A stretch of DNA of 8,036 nt from Bacteroidales bacterium (lineage in GTDB: Bacteria > Bacteroidota > Bacteroidia > Bacteroidales > Azobacteroidaceae): the NCBI GenBank assembly GCA_020860885.1, contig JAJBTS010000370.1:1-8036 (forward strand), written 5' to 3'. Made by a program: the position numbers and the translations under genes. Positions within the stretch are counted from its first letter, which is position 1. Every line of letters begins with the position of its first letter. This document shows positions 7,290 through 8,036 of this stretch, piece after piece. The notes under the pieces are model-generated. The model ran no database searches. It was not told the origin of the DNA and saw nothing but the letters and a program-made list of their open reading frames with translations.

Positions 7290-8036
7290 TCAAAAAGCTT
7301 CTATAATCGGTAAAAAGGCATCCACAGTTAATGAAGCTCCACCAATCAAACCTCCATCAACATCAGGATTAGAGAATAGTTCTTTGGCATTCCCTGCATT
7401 ACAGCTACCACCGTATAGAATAGAAGTATTATCTACAACTTCTTTACCATATTTGCCAACCAATGTTTGACGGATAAATGCGTGCATTTCCTGAGCTTGT
7501 GCTGAAGTAGCCGTTTTACCAGTTCCTATCGCCCAAACCGGTTCATAAGCCAGAACAATTTTACCAAAATCTTCCGGAGAAAGATCGAAAAGCGCTTCTT
7601 CTATCTGAGATTTCACAACTTCGTTTTGCTTTCCGGATTCTCTTTCATCTAATACTTCTCCGATACAGAAGATAGGAGTTAATTTATTTTCTAAAGCTAA
7701 TTTTACTTTTTCCTTTAATATTGCATTGGTTTCTCCATAATAAGCTCTACGCTCGGAGTGACCTAATATAACATATTCTGCTCCAGTGGAGGCAACCATC
7801 GCAGCAGATACTTCGCCTGTGTATGCGCCGGATACTTTATCGGCACAGTTTTGTGCTCCTACTTTTACAATATTTCCTTTGTTTTCATTGATAGATGTTA
7901 AATGAATAAAAGGAGGACATATTACTACATCGCATTTCAATGTTTTTCCATTCAATGCTGCCTGTAAATCCTTAGCTAAAGAAGTTCCTTCCTGCAAGGT
8001 TTTATTCATTTTCCAGTTTCCTGCTACAATGTTTTT
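7290..8036 (-). CDS. tpiA: Triose-phosphate isomerase (5' end beyond window)
   Basis: Cytoplasmic glycolytic TIM-barrel enzyme interconverting dihydroxyacetone phosphate and glyceraldehyde 3-phosphate. The frame stays open to the last base of the window. The nine codons before ATG 8009 read KNIVAGNWK, the conserved N-terminal strand including catalytic Asn and Lys, so ATG 8009 is internal and the gene is only missing about its first two codons. 248 residues are present against a usual ~250. Counted from the internal Met, the catalytic electrophile His is at 84 (ILGHSERR) and the catalytic base Glu at 156 ([15 protein letters not shown], which continues into flexible loop 6). Phosphate-binding segments are [13 protein letters not shown] and GGLIGGASL. 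All key residues are intact. It is the first visible gene of the tpiA-SPOR-folE cluster, whose promoter must lie outside the window. Confidence 0.98.
   Translation of the reverse strand, partial: KNIVAGNWKMNKTLQEGTSLAKDLQAALNGKTLKCDVVICPPFIHLTSINENKGNIVKVGAQNCADKVSGAYTGEVSAAMVASTGAEYVILGHSERRAYYGETNAILKEKVKLALENKLTPIFCIGEVLDERESGKQNEVVKSQIEEALFDLSPEDFGKIVLAYEPVWAIGTGKTATSAQAQEMHAFIRQTLVGKYGKEVVDNTSILYGGSCNAGNAKELFSNPDVDGGLIGGASLTVDAFLPIIEAF

Noticed and set aside
8007..8009. ATG 8009 as the tpiA start
   Set aside because: The preceding in-frame codons encode KNIVAGNWK, the conserved catalytic N-terminal strand, so the true start is beyond the window edge.

Overview
The window reads as an ordinary core-genome segment of a Bacteroidota bacterium, most likely order Bacteroidales. 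The evidence is the GroEL and HisRS sequences, a type IX secretion (T9SS) C-terminal sorting domain, the small DUF4834-type protein, the virtual absence of Shine-Dalgarno sequences, AT-rich spacers, and TAnnTTTG-like -7 promoter boxes. Family or genus cannot be fixed from sequence reading alone; placement near Dysgonomonadaceae/Porphyromonadaceae is only a guess.

Layout, in minus-strand transcription order (right to left): tpiA (5' end cut by the window edge), a secreted SPOR-domain protein and folE form a tight cluster with 8-21 bp gaps. Next lies the only plus-strand gene, a small DUF4834-like membrane protein gene. It is convergent with folE and divergent from hisS, and an in-frame TAA interrupts it. 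Then come hisS and the chaperonin operon groES-groEL, which carries a terminator-like hairpin between the two cistrons and a strong AT-rich terminator after groEL. The left quarter holds a large cell-surface protein: signal peptide, six Ig-like repeats of about 95-100 residues, and a T9SS type A sorting domain. It is split by a +1 frameshift near 1919-1943.

Functionally the genes are mostly housekeeping: glycolysis (TpiA), GTP to dihydroneopterin triphosphate (FolE), histidyl-tRNA charging (HisS), and protein folding (GroES/GroEL). The repeat protein is the only clearly accessory element. I see no mobile element, CRISPR array, tRNA, rRNA or defence cassette, and no stretch over 300 bp lacks a gene.

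The best leads are two apparent gene lesions about 4 kb apart (the frameshift and the in-frame nonsense codon), the groES-groEL intercistronic hairpin, and the antisense-nested arrangement of the DUF4834 gene with shared overlapping stop codons. I found no convincing undescribed multi-gene system.
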